Source of the DNA: Pedobacter sp. Leaf176
Lineage (GTDB): Bacteria > Bacteroidota > Bacteroidia > Sphingobacteriales > Sphingobacteriaceae
Assembly (NCBI RefSeq): GCF_001424305.1
Contig: NZ_LMPD01000003.1
Location: 757,659 to 821,658 of the forward strand
Direction of reading: 5' to 3'
Length of the DNA stretch: 64,000 nt
Under the pieces are notes generated by a model. It made no database searches. It had not been told where the DNA came from and saw only the letters and a list, made by a program, of their open reading frames with translations. Below, piece after piece: positions 9,066-19,794 of the stretch. Every line of letters starts with the position of its first letter. The stretch's first letter is position 1. A program made the translations under genes and the position numbers.

Positions 9066-9261
9066 TGGCAGATAAATATCATAATAAATACAGAATACCC
9101 TCAGCCCGTTTGCAACGTAGGATTATGCAAATGAAGGTGCATATTTCATCACCATCTGCACCAAAAACAGACGTCAATTCGAGGATGTGATGTATGGAAA
9201 AATGATATTAATCCATGCCGGTGTGATTTCTGATAGTCTATGGCATGTAATGCTGGAGAAA
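9066..9261 (+). pseudogene. REP-associated tyrosine transposase remnant (Y1_Tnp/IS200-like)
   Basis: Frame 1 from ATG 9066 encodes MADKYHNKYRIPSARLQ, the standard start of Bacteroidota REP-associated (RAYT) transposases. A 1-nt shift near 9117 then opens the continuing frame DYANEGAYFITICTKNR, which contains the family's AYFIT-CTKNR motif, followed by GKMILIHAGVISDSLWHVM. Similarity stops at about 9261, long before the catalytic HUH and Tyr regions, so only ~65 of the usual ~180 residues remain. The gene is dead. REP-like palindromes elsewhere in the window are what such enzymes normally mobilise. Confidence 0.8.
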
Positions 9262-9274
9262 CGTTTAGTATTGA

Positions 9275-9358
9275 TTCGCCGTTTTCTGCCGTGCTGTGTA
9301 TTTTATCACCAAATCCCTTATTTTCGCTATTTATTGGTATCTCCTATTTTTTATTTAG
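9275..9358 (-). pseudogene. Broken copy of the 5' end of the acidic gene at 3512-3922
   Basis: Bases 9275-9358 align with 3860-3949 at about 80% identity, including CGTGCTGTGTATTTTAT and the leader ATCTCCT (Shine-Dalgarno complement). The copy has lost the start codon region through a small deletion and covers only ~20 codons. It directly abuts the transposase remnant. The rest to 9499 is AT-rich with nothing recognisable except a possible promoter for the VOC gene. Confidence 0.7.
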
Positions 9359-9499
9359 GGGCATAACAACCCGACGGCTTGATGGTCTTATCCTAATATG
9401 ATTAATTTTAAAATTTAATAGCAGACCGTAAACTTTTATATTCGCTCATAAAAAAAAGCTAAATAAACTGAAATTTACCGGATAACTAATTAAAAAAAC

Positions 9500-9922
9500 A
9501 TGGCAAAACAAATTTTCATTAACCTGGCAGTGAGCGACCTCCAAAAATCAATGGAATTTTATACAGCATTAGGCTTTACAAACAATCCTCAATTTTCTGA
9601 CGACAGTGGAAAATGTATGGTTTGGAGTGATAATATTTTTCTGATGATATTAACTCATGAAAAGTTCTCGACTTTTGCAACAAAGCCCATCGCTGATACA
9701 AAGTCGACTGTAGCCGGACTGTTTTCGCTATCCTTAGATAGTCTTGATGAAGTCAACGATATGGTTGAAAGCGGGCTAAAAGCCGGAGGAAAAGAAGCTG
9801 GTACCCTTAGAGATTATGGTTTTATGCAACAGCGAACCATTGAAGATTTTGACGGGCATACTTGGGAGATTTTTTATATGGACATGTCAAAAATTCCAAC
9901 CGGAAACCCTGGACAACAATAA
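9500..9922 (+). CDS. VOC family (glyoxalase-fold) protein
   Basis: A 140-residue protein with the paired beta-alpha-beta-beta-beta modules of the vicinal oxygen chelate fold: KQIFINLAVSDLQKSMEFYTALGF at the start and IEDFDGHTWEIFYMD at the end. The terminal Glu (WEIF) is a usual metal ligand; the first-module ligand His is replaced by Asn (FINLAV), so activity as a true glyoxalase I is doubtful. It resembles the subgroup often annotated as extradiol dioxygenase-like. Followed 71 bp later by a GNAT gene on the same strand. Confidence 0.85.
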   Translation: MAKQIFINLAVSDLQKSMEFYTALGFTNNPQFSDDSGKCMVWSDNIFLMILTHEKFSTFATKPIADTKSTVAGLFSLSLDSLDEVNDMVESGLKAGGKEAGTLRDYGFMQQRTIEDFDGHTWEIFYMDMSKIPTGNPGQQ

Positions 9923-9993
9923 GAGATTTTAACAGGCTTAGAAAGGCAATACGCTTATCGGCTTTATGTCTAACGAAACATTAACAAGATTAA

Positions 9994-10518
9994 ATGAATA
10001 CTATAACTATTGAAAAAGCAGCAATAACTGAGGTTAGCCAACTACAGCAGATTGCTAAAAAAACTTTCTATGAGACTTTTGCCGATAACAATGATGAAGA
10101 AAATTTGCAAACCTATATAGAGGAAGGTTTTGCTATCGAAAAATTAACCCGTGAGCTACAGGATGATAATGCAGAATTTTACTTTGCTAAAATCGATGAG
10201 GAGGTTATTGGCTACTTAAAACTAAATTTCGGATCCTCGCAAACGGAACTTAAAGACGACAAGGCCGTTGAAATTCAAAGAATATATGTTCTGAAAGAAT
10301 TCCATGGGAAAAAAGTTGGTCAATTTCTTTATGATAAAGCGATTGAAATAGCGCGAAATAAGAATGCCGACTTCGTATGGTTAGGGGTTTGGGAAGAAAA
10401 TCCACGGGCGATTCGTTTTTACGAGAAAAATGGTTTCGTTGAATTCGACAAACATATTTTTAAACTCGGTGATGAGGAGCAAACAGATATTATGATGAAA
10501 TTAAAGCTAAAAGCATAA
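9994..10518 (+). CDS. GNAT family N-acetyltransferase
   Basis: A 174-residue acetyltransferase using acetyl-CoA. The central strand and pyrophosphate loop are clear (VEIQRIYVLKEFHGKKVGQFLYDKAI, with the Q/RxxGx(G/A)-type loop as HGKKVG), followed by VWLGVWEENPRAIRFYEKNGFVE, the classical motif B. It resembles the PaiA/spermidine-type subgroup, though the substrate cannot be told from sequence. Start ATG at 9994 begins MNTITIEKA, normal for the family. Confidence 0.88.
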   Translation: MNTITIEKAAITEVSQLQQIAKKTFYETFADNNDEENLQTYIEEGFAIEKLTRELQDDNAEFYFAKIDEEVIGYLKLNFGSSQTELKDDKAVEIQRIYVLKEFHGKKVGQFLYDKAIEIARNKNADFVWLGVWEENPRAIRFYEKNGFVEFDKHIFKLGDEEQTDIMMKLKLKA

Positions 10519-10657
10519 GAAGTTATGCGAAGGATTACCAGCAAAAATAATCGGGAATACGACCTTATTTAATTGTAAAATGTTTCGGACCAGGGATGAA
10601 GATGAAAAAAGATTTGCCCAATGAACTTCCAATCATAAACTTTAATTTTAGCCGCTA

Positions 10658-11230
10658 ATGATGCAAAAACTCCGCGCCCATATTCAATACATCGCTCCTA
10701 TCAGCGATGAAGATTTTAAATTGATAAAAACGTTTTTCACTTTAAAGAAGTTGAAAAAACATCAATACATAATTCAGGAAGATGAGCAAGTGAAATTTGA
10801 ATACCTGATTATGAGTGGTGTTTTCAGGGCCTTCTACCTGGACGATTCCGGAAAGGAACACATTGTTCAATTTGCAACGGAGAACTGGTGGGTGTCTGAT
10901 TATGTCTCCTATTTCAGGCAACAACCTGCTACGACAAATGTAATTTGCATGGAAGCAGGGGAAGTATTGTGCCTTACACTCGATGGTCGAGAAAAATTGT
11001 CTGAAAGTTTTCATAAAATGGAGCATTTTTTCAGGGTAAAACTGACCAATGCCTATGTAGCCCAGCAAAAAAGAATCATTGCTTTATTATCCAGTACCCC
11101 GCAGCAACGTTATGAGGAATTTGCAAAACTCTATCCCGATCTAATGCAAAGAATTCCGAAAAAATACATTGCAGAATACCTGGGTGTTAGTCGGGAAACA
11201 CTCAGCAGATTATATTCAGCCAGTAAATAG
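10658..11230 (+). CDS. Crp/Fnr family transcriptional regulator
   Basis: A 190-residue regulator with an N-terminal cyclic-nucleotide-binding-like beta barrel (residues ~20-125) and a C-terminal winged helix (~145-190; PKKYIAEYLGVSRETLSRLYS as recognition helix). It lacks the FNR cysteines. The Bacteroidota group of this type usually controls one adjacent operon. Between its stop and the next gene lies a palindrome identical to the E. coli CRP consensus (separate entry), so it probably regulates the PfpI-like gene at 11354 and perhaps itself. Confidence 0.88.
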   Translation: MMQKLRAHIQYIAPISDEDFKLIKTFFTLKKLKKHQYIIQEDEQVKFEYLIMSGVFRAFYLDDSGKEHIVQFATENWWVSDYVSYFRQQPATTNVICMEAGEVLCLTLDGREKLSESFHKMEHFFRVKLTNAYVAQQKRIIALLSSTPQQRYEEFAKLYPDLMQRIPKKYIAEYLGVSRETLSRLYSASK

Positions 11231-11244
11231 CTAAATTCTTTGAT

Positions 11245-11274
11245 TGTGATTTCAGTCACACTTTTTTTGTGACT
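11245..11274. promoter_or_regulatory. CRP-consensus palindrome plus second half-site
   Basis: TGTGA-N6-TCACA occupies 11245-11260, the exact core of the enterobacterial CRP site. A third half-site TGTGACT (11268-11274) pairs with AGTCACA (11254-11260), giving an overlapping inverted repeat. It sits between the Crp/Fnr gene and the PfpI-like gene. A further inverted repeat, GGTGATG (11296-11302) and CATCACC (11331-11337), lies just before the next start codon. Confidence 0.6.
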
Positions 11275-11353
11275 TGTCTCCTTTAACCGGGGCCTGGTGA
11301 TGCTCTATTTTTACATCAGAAAATAAAACACATCACCATAAAAAGATAGCGTC

Positions 11354-12034
11354 ATGAAAAAAAACATTTTAATTATCGTTTCAAATGCAAATTCAATCGG
11401 GCCTGAAAACAGGAGAACCGGTATTTTTTTACCTGAAGTTGCACACCCATATGCCGAATTTACAAAAGCAGGATACCAAATCGACTTCGCCAGTTTAACA
11501 GGCGACACGCCTTATCTGGATGCATTGAATCTTGCAGATGATCCGGCAAATCTGGCTTTTTTAACAGGTCAAGGCTGGGCGGATATGCAAAACGCGGCGA
11601 AATTGTCGGATGTAAATGATACACTGTACGATGCTGTATTTGTACCCGGCGGATTAGCACCAATGGTTGACATGCCAGAGCATGCATTACTTAAAAAAGT
11701 TATTGCAGATGCTTATGAGCGTAAGGCTGTCGTAGGTGCTGTATGCCACGGACCGGTTTCATTGTTGAATGTTAAACTAAGCGATGGCTCATTCCTTGTT
11801 AGTGGTAAAAATATTACTGGCTTTACAGATGAGGAAGAAGAAAATTACGCAAAAGCAGACGTTCCATTTTTATTGGAGACTGCACTTAGCAATCAGGGAG
11901 CAATTTTTCACGCAGCCACACCATGGTCAGAAAACAGCATTGCCGATGGTAATCTGGTAACCGGTCAAAACCCTGCATCAGCCAAAGGCGTTGCAGAAAA
12001 AATGATGGTGATTTTAGAATCTGTAAAAGCTTAA
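11354..12034 (+). CDS. DJ-1/PfpI family protein (HSP31/glyoxalase III-like)
   Basis: A 226-residue class I glutamine-amidotransferase-like protein. The nucleophile elbow is GAVCHGPVS with the catalytic Cys near residue 136, preceded by DAVFVPGGLAPMVDM and followed by FTDEEE, which carries the acidic partner. This arrangement is typical of HSP31-like glyoxalase III or deglycase proteins that handle reactive carbonyls. It is followed 16 bp later by a monooxygenase-like gene, and the Crp/Fnr gene with a consensus site is just upstream. The exact substrate is unproven. Confidence 0.88.
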   Translation: MKKNILIIVSNANSIGPENRRTGIFLPEVAHPYAEFTKAGYQIDFASLTGDTPYLDALNLADDPANLAFLTGQGWADMQNAAKLSDVNDTLYDAVFVPGGLAPMVDMPEHALLKKVIADAYERKAVVGAVCHGPVSLLNVKLSDGSFLVSGKNITGFTDEEEENYAKADVPFLLETALSNQGAIFHAATPWSENSIADGNLVTGQNPASAKGVAEKMMVILESVKA

Positions 12035-12050
12035 CAAAATCAAAAAGAAC

Positions 12051-12356
12051 ATGAAAAATCAAAATCCAATCCATGTATTTGCAACCTGGAAAGTTAAAGA
12101 AGGAAATATAGAAAATATACTGGAAATACTGAAAACCGTATCTGCAGAAAGTATTAAAGAAGAAGGAAACTTATTCTATAAAATTCATCAGGGCAATACA
12201 GACTCTAATACGATTGTACTATTTGAAGGTTATGCAAATGAGGCTGCACTTGATGAGCACCGAAATTCTGCACATTATAAAGATTTAGTTGTGGGACAAC
12301 TAATACCGCTATTAGAATCCAGGGAAGTCATTTTAACCAGCCCGATTGACGCATAA
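12051..12356 (+). CDS. Antibiotic biosynthesis monooxygenase (ABM)-type protein, putative quinol monooxygenase
   Basis: A 101-residue single ferredoxin-like domain of the ABM family (YgiN type): IHVFATWKVKEGNIENILEILK, then FYKIHQGNTDSN and FEGYANEAALDEHRNSAHYKDL with the family's H-xx-S-xH-Y/F motif. Such proteins oxidise quinols or small phenolics as dimers, without cofactors. It forms an operon with the PfpI-like gene (16-bp gap), suggesting a joint role against reactive quinones or carbonyls. Confidence 0.85.
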   Translation: MKNQNPIHVFATWKVKEGNIENILEILKTVSAESIKEEGNLFYKIHQGNTDSNTIVLFEGYANEAALDEHRNSAHYKDLVVGQLIPLLESREVILTSPIDA

Positions 12357-12390
12357 TCATTCGAAAAGTTAAAACCTGCAAAAACTAAAA

Positions 12391-12421
12391 ACCCCCAATC
12401 GAAATCATTTCGATTGGGGGT
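12391..12421. terminator. Strong bidirectional terminator
   Basis: ACCCCCAATCGAAAT and ATTTCGATTGGGGGT form a perfect inverted repeat around one base (in practice an 11-13-bp stem). It lies between the convergent stops at 12356 and 12440, with A-rich sequence on the left and a T-poor right flank, so it serves both genes. Confidence 0.85.
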
Positions 12422-12439
12422 CTAGCATATTATATTTGC

Positions 12440-14674
<2,235 letters not shown>

Positions 14675-14938
14675 TTACTAATTATTTAATGAAACAATCT
14701 GATTTCTGATTAAAAAATCCTCTTTTTTAAAATCGCCTAAAGATAAAAGAATCGATTGAAATAAGGAACATCGCATTGTTATTTATCCGTTGCATATTAT
14801 CTAATTTAGTTACACAATAAAACAAATTAGTAATTTTTTAAATTTCCGAAAAGCGTTTATACACATCTAATCAATACAAACATCCTTTCCTTTTTGCTGT
14901 TATAGCTTGAGTAATAATCATTGGCTCAACATTAAATT

Positions 14939-16270
14939 ATGAAAAAAGAAATTTTATATGCAGCATTAATATCGACGGCTGCATTTGCCGGATGTCAGTC
15001 CAACTCCAATTCCGGAAACGGAGCAGATAGTTTAGCGTCGGATACAACCGTAGAAACCTACACCACAGAATTAAACCTTCCTGCTGCCGACACCACCGCA
15101 GCCAAAAACAAATTCAGTAAGGTTATTGGTTGGCCTGAAGGAAAAACCCCCGTAGCACCTGAAGGCTTTGCAGTGACTAAATTTGCATCAGGCATTAAAA
15201 GTCCACGAAATACTTACATTACCCCTAACGGAGATGTACTGGTTGTGTTGAGCAACTCAGAACGAACACCCGTGGAAGCGGTGGCTGGCGCAATTTCTGG
15301 CAAATCAAAATCCGAAGTAACAGGGCAAAGTGCGAACACCATTTTATTATACCGCGATGCCGACAAAGATGGTAAAGCAGAAACAGTAACCACTTTCCTG
15401 AAAGGTTTAAACCAACCCTACGGCATGCTGGTTATTGGCGACAAATTTTACGTAGCCAATACCGATGGTCTTTTGCAATACCCATACAAAGCGGGCGATA
15501 CCAAAATTACAGGCAATGGCAAAAAGATTGTAGAATTGCCCGCCGGCGGTTACAACAACCACTGGACCAGGAACTTGATAGCAAACGCTGATAAAAGCAA
15601 AATTTACATTACCGTTGGTTCGGGCAGCAATGTTGGTGAAAATGGTATGGAAAATGAAGTACGCAGGGCAAGTATTTTAGAAGTTAATCCCGATGGAACA
15701 GGTGAAAAAATATATGCCAGCGGGTTACGTAATCCTGTTGGTGTAGACTGGGCACCAGGCACCAATATGCTTTGGACTGCTGTAAACGAACGCGACGGCC
15801 TGGGCGACGAACTTGTCCCTGATTATATTACGAGCGTAAAACAAGGTGCATTTTACGGATGGCCATATTCCTATTATGGCCAGAATGAAGATCCACGAAT
15901 GAAAGGCAAAAGCCCTGAACTTGTAAAAAAAGCCATTGTGCCTGATGTTCCAGTGGGTGCGCATACCGCATCTTTAGGATTAGCATTTTATAAGGCGACA
16001 AAATTCCCTGCAAAATACCAGGGTGGCGCATTTATCGGTCAGCATGGTTCCTGGAACCGATCTGCGTTATCCGGTTATAAAGTGGCCTTCGTTCCCTTTA
16101 AAAATGGAAAACCAACAGGTAAACCCGAAGATTTTTTAACCGGTTTCATTGCCAATGTGGATAAGGGAGAAGTGTATGGCCGCCCGGTTGGCGTTACCTT
16201 AACGCCCGATGGCGCCTTATTAGTGGCCGATGATGTCAGCGGCATCATCTGGAAAGTAGCCGCCAAATAA
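14939..16270 (+). CDS. Sorbosone dehydrogenase-like lipoprotein (PQQ-type beta-propeller)
   Basis: A 443-residue secreted lipoprotein: lipobox AFAGC (Cys 19), a Ser/Asn/Asp-rich spacer to ~50, then a six-bladed propeller of the soluble glucose/sorbosone dehydrogenase family. Typical pieces are GFAVTKFASGIKSPRN, NNHWTRNLIANADKSKIYITVGSGSN, ASGLRNPVGVDWAPGT and FIGQHGSWNRS. Members oxidise sugars or aldoses with pyrroloquinoline quinone at the cell surface or in the periplasm; whether this organism makes PQQ cannot be seen here. A terminator follows directly, separating it from the TonB gene. Confidence 0.88.
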   Translation: MKKEILYAALISTAAFAGCQSNSNSGNGADSLASDTTVETYTTELNLPAADTTAAKNKFSKVIGWPEGKTPVAPEGFAVTKFASGIKSPRNTYITPNGDVLVVLSNSERTPVEAVAGAISGKSKSEVTGQSANTILLYRDADKDGKAETVTTFLKGLNQPYGMLVIGDKFYVANTDGLLQYPYKAGDTKITGNGKKIVELPAGGYNNHWTRNLIANADKSKIYITVGSGSNVGENGMENEVRRASILEVNPDGTGEKIYASGLRNPVGVDWAPGTNMLWTAVNERDGLGDELVPDYITSVKQGAFYGWPYSYYGQNEDPRMKGKSPELVKKAIVPDVPVGAHTASLGLAFYKATKFPAKYQGGAFIGQHGSWNRSALSGYKVAFVPFKNGKPTGKPEDFLTGFIANVDKGEVYGRPVGVTLTPDGALLVADDVSGIIWKVAAK

Positions 16271-16286
16271 TTCTCAGAACTTTGCT

Positions 16287-16334
16287 GCATCGCGGGTTAT
16301 GTGTAATTTTATCGCATAACCCGCGATGCTTTTT
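16287..16334 (+). terminator. Rho-independent terminator
   Basis: GCATCGCGGGTTATG (16287-16301) pairs perfectly with CATAACCCGCGATGC (16315-16329) and is followed by TTTTTAT. It ends the sorbosone-dehydrogenase gene and lies 30 bp before the next start. Confidence 0.9.
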
Positions 16335-16358
16335 ATCTGAAATCCTAATATTCATCCA

Positions 16359-18407
16359 TTGAGATTATCCCTGACCACCCTTTGCGTAATTTTTACCTTA
16401 GCTGCCGCCGCACAGGTTTCTAAAACAGACTCGACCCAGAAACTCAATGAGGTAGTGGTAAAAGGCTATTACAATTCACAGCCCATCATCCGTTCAGTTT
16501 CTGCGGTTAGTTTAGTAGACAGCAGTTTAATCAGGAATCAACAGAGCAGTTCATTGGTAAGCACTTTCAATGCAGTTGCTGGTGTTCGCATGGAAGAAAG
16601 ATCGCCTGGAAGTTACCGCTTATCGCTTCGCGGAAGCTTATTGAGGTCGCCTTTCGGTATTCGTAACATCAAAATTTACCTGGATGATTTTCCTTTAACA
16701 GATGCCGGGGGAAACACCTATTTAAACCTATTGGATGTATCGTCGGTGGGTTCCATGGAAATTTATAAGGGACCGGATGCAAGTATTTTTGGTGCCAATA
16801 CAGGCGGAGCCATTTTGATCAACACGCCGGTTATACAGAACAAAGTCGAAGCTTCATTGAGTGCCGGTTCGTATGGCTTGTTTCATCAAACAGCCACTCT
16901 TCAGCATCAGTTTAAAAATTACAGCTTCAGCATTAGCCAGGGTTACCAGCAAAGCGATGGTTACCGGCAGAATAGTGCGATGGACAGGAAATATTTCCAG
17001 ACCACACAGCAATGGAATTATGATCCTTCAGGATTTTTAAAAGCTTTTGTATTTTACAGTGACCTGGCTTATGAAACACCAGGCGGATTAACAGCCGCAC
17101 AAATGGAACTAGACCCGCGGTTGGCCCGGCCAGCTACAGCAACCATTCCGGGAGCCATTACCCAGCAGGCCGCCATATATAATAAAACGATATTTGCCGG
17201 ACTGTCGAACACCTACCAGATTGATAAAAACTTCAGGCATGTAATTGCCTTGTTCACCTCTTACACAGATTTCAAAAACCCTTTTATAACTAATTATGAA
17301 AAGCGTTATGAAAGCACCCTGGGTTTAAGGACATTTTTAGAATATGCCCGCAGCACTGAAAATTTTAAATGGAATGCGCAAGGCGGCCTGGAAAGTTCGG
17401 GCACAAGGACGCAGGTTAAAAACTTTGGAAATAATGAAGGTACAGCAACTGCAATGATTGCCTATGATGATTTAAAAGCCAATCAGAATTTTGCTTTCCT
17501 GCGGTTTAACTTCGATATCAATAGTAAGTTACTTATCGAACTGGCTTCGAGCCTTAACTTTTTCAACTACAATTACGAAAGCTTTTTCCCTTTGGCGATT
17601 GGCGAACAAAAAAGGACGTTTAAAACACAGCTCATGCCAAAACTGGCAGTTTCTTATTTGTTGAATTCATCAGTTGCTGTTCGTGCATCAGCAAGCAAGG
17701 GCTACTCCCCGCCTACATTGGCCGAGGTCCGTTCATCAGACAATAACATCAATAACAGCTTACAGGCAGAAAATGGCTGGAATTACGAAATGGGTTTTCG
17801 CTATAAAACGACCAATAACCGCTTTTATGCCAACCTGAATGCTTTTCAATACCAGCTTAAAGATGCCATTGTAAGGCGTTTGAATGCCAATGATGCGGAA
17901 TATTTCATCAATGCCGGCGGCACAAGGCAAAAAGGCATCGAAATTGAGACCGCATTCTGGCTGATAAATGATAATAAAGGCTTTTTAAATGCCTTACGTT
18001 TGCGAAGCAATTATAGTTACAGCCATTACCGCTTTGAAAGTTTCGTCAATGGCAATTCCGATTATTCAGGCAACAAGTTAACCGGTGTGCCGGAAAATGT
18101 ATTGGTGAGCAGCCTGGAATTTCAATTCGCGAAAGGTTTCTACTTATTCGGACAACATAATTATACCGCTGCGATTCCCTTAAATGATGCGAATACGGTT
18201 TTTGCAAAACGCTACAATTTAGTTGAAGCAAAAGCAGGCCTAAGAAATTTAAAAATCGGCAAAGTACAGCTGGAAATATTCGCCGGTGTTAATAACCTGT
18301 TAAACGAAAGTTACAGTCTGGGTAACGATTTGAATGCGGCAAATAACCGGTATTTTAATCCGGCCGCAGGTAGGAACTTTTATACAGGGCTTTCGGCGAG
18401 GCTATAA
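16359..18407 (+). CDS. TonB-dependent outer-membrane receptor, FecA/FhuA-like without N-terminal domain
   Basis: A 682-residue receptor that starts with TTG at 16359; an in-frame stop at 16338 and absence of ATG or GTG before the signal peptide leave this as the only sensible start. Residues 1-19 are a signal peptide (ending AAAAQ), ~28-150 the plug (TFNAVAGVRMEERSPGSYRLSLRG, SVGSMEIYKGPDASIFGANTGG) and the rest the barrel. No carboxypeptidase-like domain is present, unlike SusC-type receptors. The substrate is unknown. It lies behind a strong terminator and so probably has its own promoter inside the terminator spacer or relies on read-through. Confidence 0.88.
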   Translation: MRLSLTTLCVIFTLAAAAQVSKTDSTQKLNEVVVKGYYNSQPIIRSVSAVSLVDSSLIRNQQSSSLVSTFNAVAGVRMEERSPGSYRLSLRGSLLRSPFGIRNIKIYLDDFPLTDAGGNTYLNLLDVSSVGSMEIYKGPDASIFGANTGGAILINTPVIQNKVEASLSAGSYGLFHQTATLQHQFKNYSFSISQGYQQSDGYRQNSAMDRKYFQTTQQWNYDPSGFLKAFVFYSDLAYETPGGLTAAQMELDPRLARPATATIPGAITQQAAIYNKTIFAGLSNTYQIDKNFRHVIALFTSYTDFKNPFITNYEKRYESTLGLRTFLEYARSTENFKWNAQGGLESSGTRTQVKNFGNNEGTATAMIAYDDLKANQNFAFLRFNFDINSKLLIELASSLNFFNYNYESFFPLAIGEQKRTFKTQLMPKLAVSYLLNSSVAVRASASKGYSPPTLAEVRSSDNNINNSLQAENGWNYEMGFRYKTTNNRFYANLNAFQYQLKDAIVRRLNANDAEYFINAGGTRQKGIEIETAFWLINDNKGFLNALRLRSNYSYSHYRFESFVNGNSDYSGNKLTGVPENVLVSSLEFQFAKGFYLFGQHNYTAAIPLNDANTVFAKRYNLVEAKAGLRNLKIGKVQLEIFAGVNNLLNESYSLGNDLNAANNRYFNPAAGRNFYTGLSARL

Positions 18408-18436
18408 GACAAATCTTCCGTTCGGTTCAGATCCAA

Positions 18437-18900
18437 CCCTTTCCCTTTCAGTGGAAAGGCGCCAATAGACCAATAGAGGTTTAAGTCGCTCGCTATAATA
18501 TGGTCGTCATTACCGCGTAGGCGGGAACCTTAAGGCGCTCACTATTAATGCCCTTTGCTCAGGCTTTGCCTCGCGGCTACGATGAAAAATCGGTACAGTT
18601 CCTCCGCCGACTGACTTTTACTTTTGGCTTGGCCCAAAAGTAACAAAAGTCCAAGACTTGCATCCTTCCTTGTAAAAAGCTACGGGAATCTTGATAGCGG
18701 CAGCCTCAAGGCTCTCACCCTGCTTATCCCCAACACACCCGCTTGATTCTGCCTTGGGTTGTGGTTTAATGAATGGACTGAAAAGATTTCCGTGCTTTTT
18801 CCTGCGAAAATCTGCTATGCCGGATAAGCTGGTGCAGATAGCGGGGCGCAAAGACAGGTATTCGTAGGTGCTTTTTTTGAAAATAAGGAGGGGTTGGGGT
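18437..18900. repeat. Interspersed intergenic repeat, copy 1 (diverged)
   Basis: Bases 18437-18650 match 18918-19135 as a direct repeat of ~215 bp (CCCTTTCCCTTTCA start, REP-like hairpin GTAGGCGGGAACCTT, then GACTTTTACTTTTGGCTT). The 3' part (18815-18900) shows the ending TATGCCGGATAAGCTGGTGCAGATAGC and the GGAGGGGTTGGGGTGG tail found in the 43.5-kb tandem units. Short reading frames in it (for example 18618-18851, minus) are not conserved between copies, so it is taken as non-coding. Confidence 0.75.
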
Positions 18901-18917
18901 GGTTATGAAAAAACTCT

Positions 18918-19352
18918 TTTAGCCCTTTCCCTTTCATGGGAAAGGTGCCAATAGGCGGATAGGAGTTTAAGTCGATCGCTATAATACGGTCGTCATTCCC
19001 GCGCAGGCGGGAACCTTAAAGCGCTTGCTATTCTTGCCTGCGCTCTGGACTGCTTCGGCTCACCGATGAAAATCGGTACAAGTCCACCGCCGATTGACTT
19101 TTACTTTTGGCTTAGCCCAAAAGTAACAAATCCCCAGGCTTGGAACCGTTGTCGGATAAATTCGTCAAAGCTTTGTTGGTCGTCAGCGCAAATTCCGACT
19201 AAGGGTCGGAAAAGGTGCGCTGCCTCTAGGCAGAAAGAGATTTAAGGAAAGTGCAAAAGCTTTAACGTTTTCTCCTTCCATCATTTCCTAGGCCGGATAG
19301 CGAGACGACTACAGCAGGGCGCAGAGCCAGGCATCCGTAGGTATGTGCTTTT
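18918..19352. repeat. Interspersed intergenic repeat, copy 2 (diverged)
   Basis: Second copy of the element at 18437. It includes the REP-like palindrome TTCCCGCGCAGGCGGGAA near 18997-19014 and, from 19136, CTTGGAACCGTTGTCGGATA and AAGCTTTAACGTTTTCTCCT, which are also core words of the tandem units at 43480-45722. The remaining 19353-19794 stretch is AT-rich, with one short inverted repeat (CTACCACCG with GCGGTAG near 19480-19501) and no gene. Confidence 0.75.
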
Positions 19353-19794
19353 AATTTCTAGGTGGGTACGATATGTCGTCATCTAGACCGCTACAGTGAG
19401 ATCTTTGAACTTTATAACACAGAAATGAATCATGCATAGATGGGTCAAATCGATAATATTGTCTTTTTTGTGAATTTCTACCACCGTGTTTCAAGCGGTA
19501 GGTGCGAGCTCCCTTACTTCAGGAGGGGCCGGGAAGGTTGTTGAATTGTTAAAATTGCTTCATTGAAGATGCGCAGACACCTACCCTATTTCCTATATTT
19601 TGGTAACGTCATTGTAATGTTAAGACGGTAATATCTCGCACAAAATTACTTCATTATAATATAAACCATTATAAAAACGGCACGGCATTATAAACCATTT
19701 AAAAGCGCTCGTTATTCCATTGCATCTATAAGTAATTACAAAAAAGGATTCCAATCTTTATTTAGAATAACGAAGCGCTTTAATTTATATAATC

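Noticed and set aside
18618..18851. 77-codon minus-strand frame
   Set aside because: It lies in an interspersed repeat, has odd composition and is not kept in the second copy.
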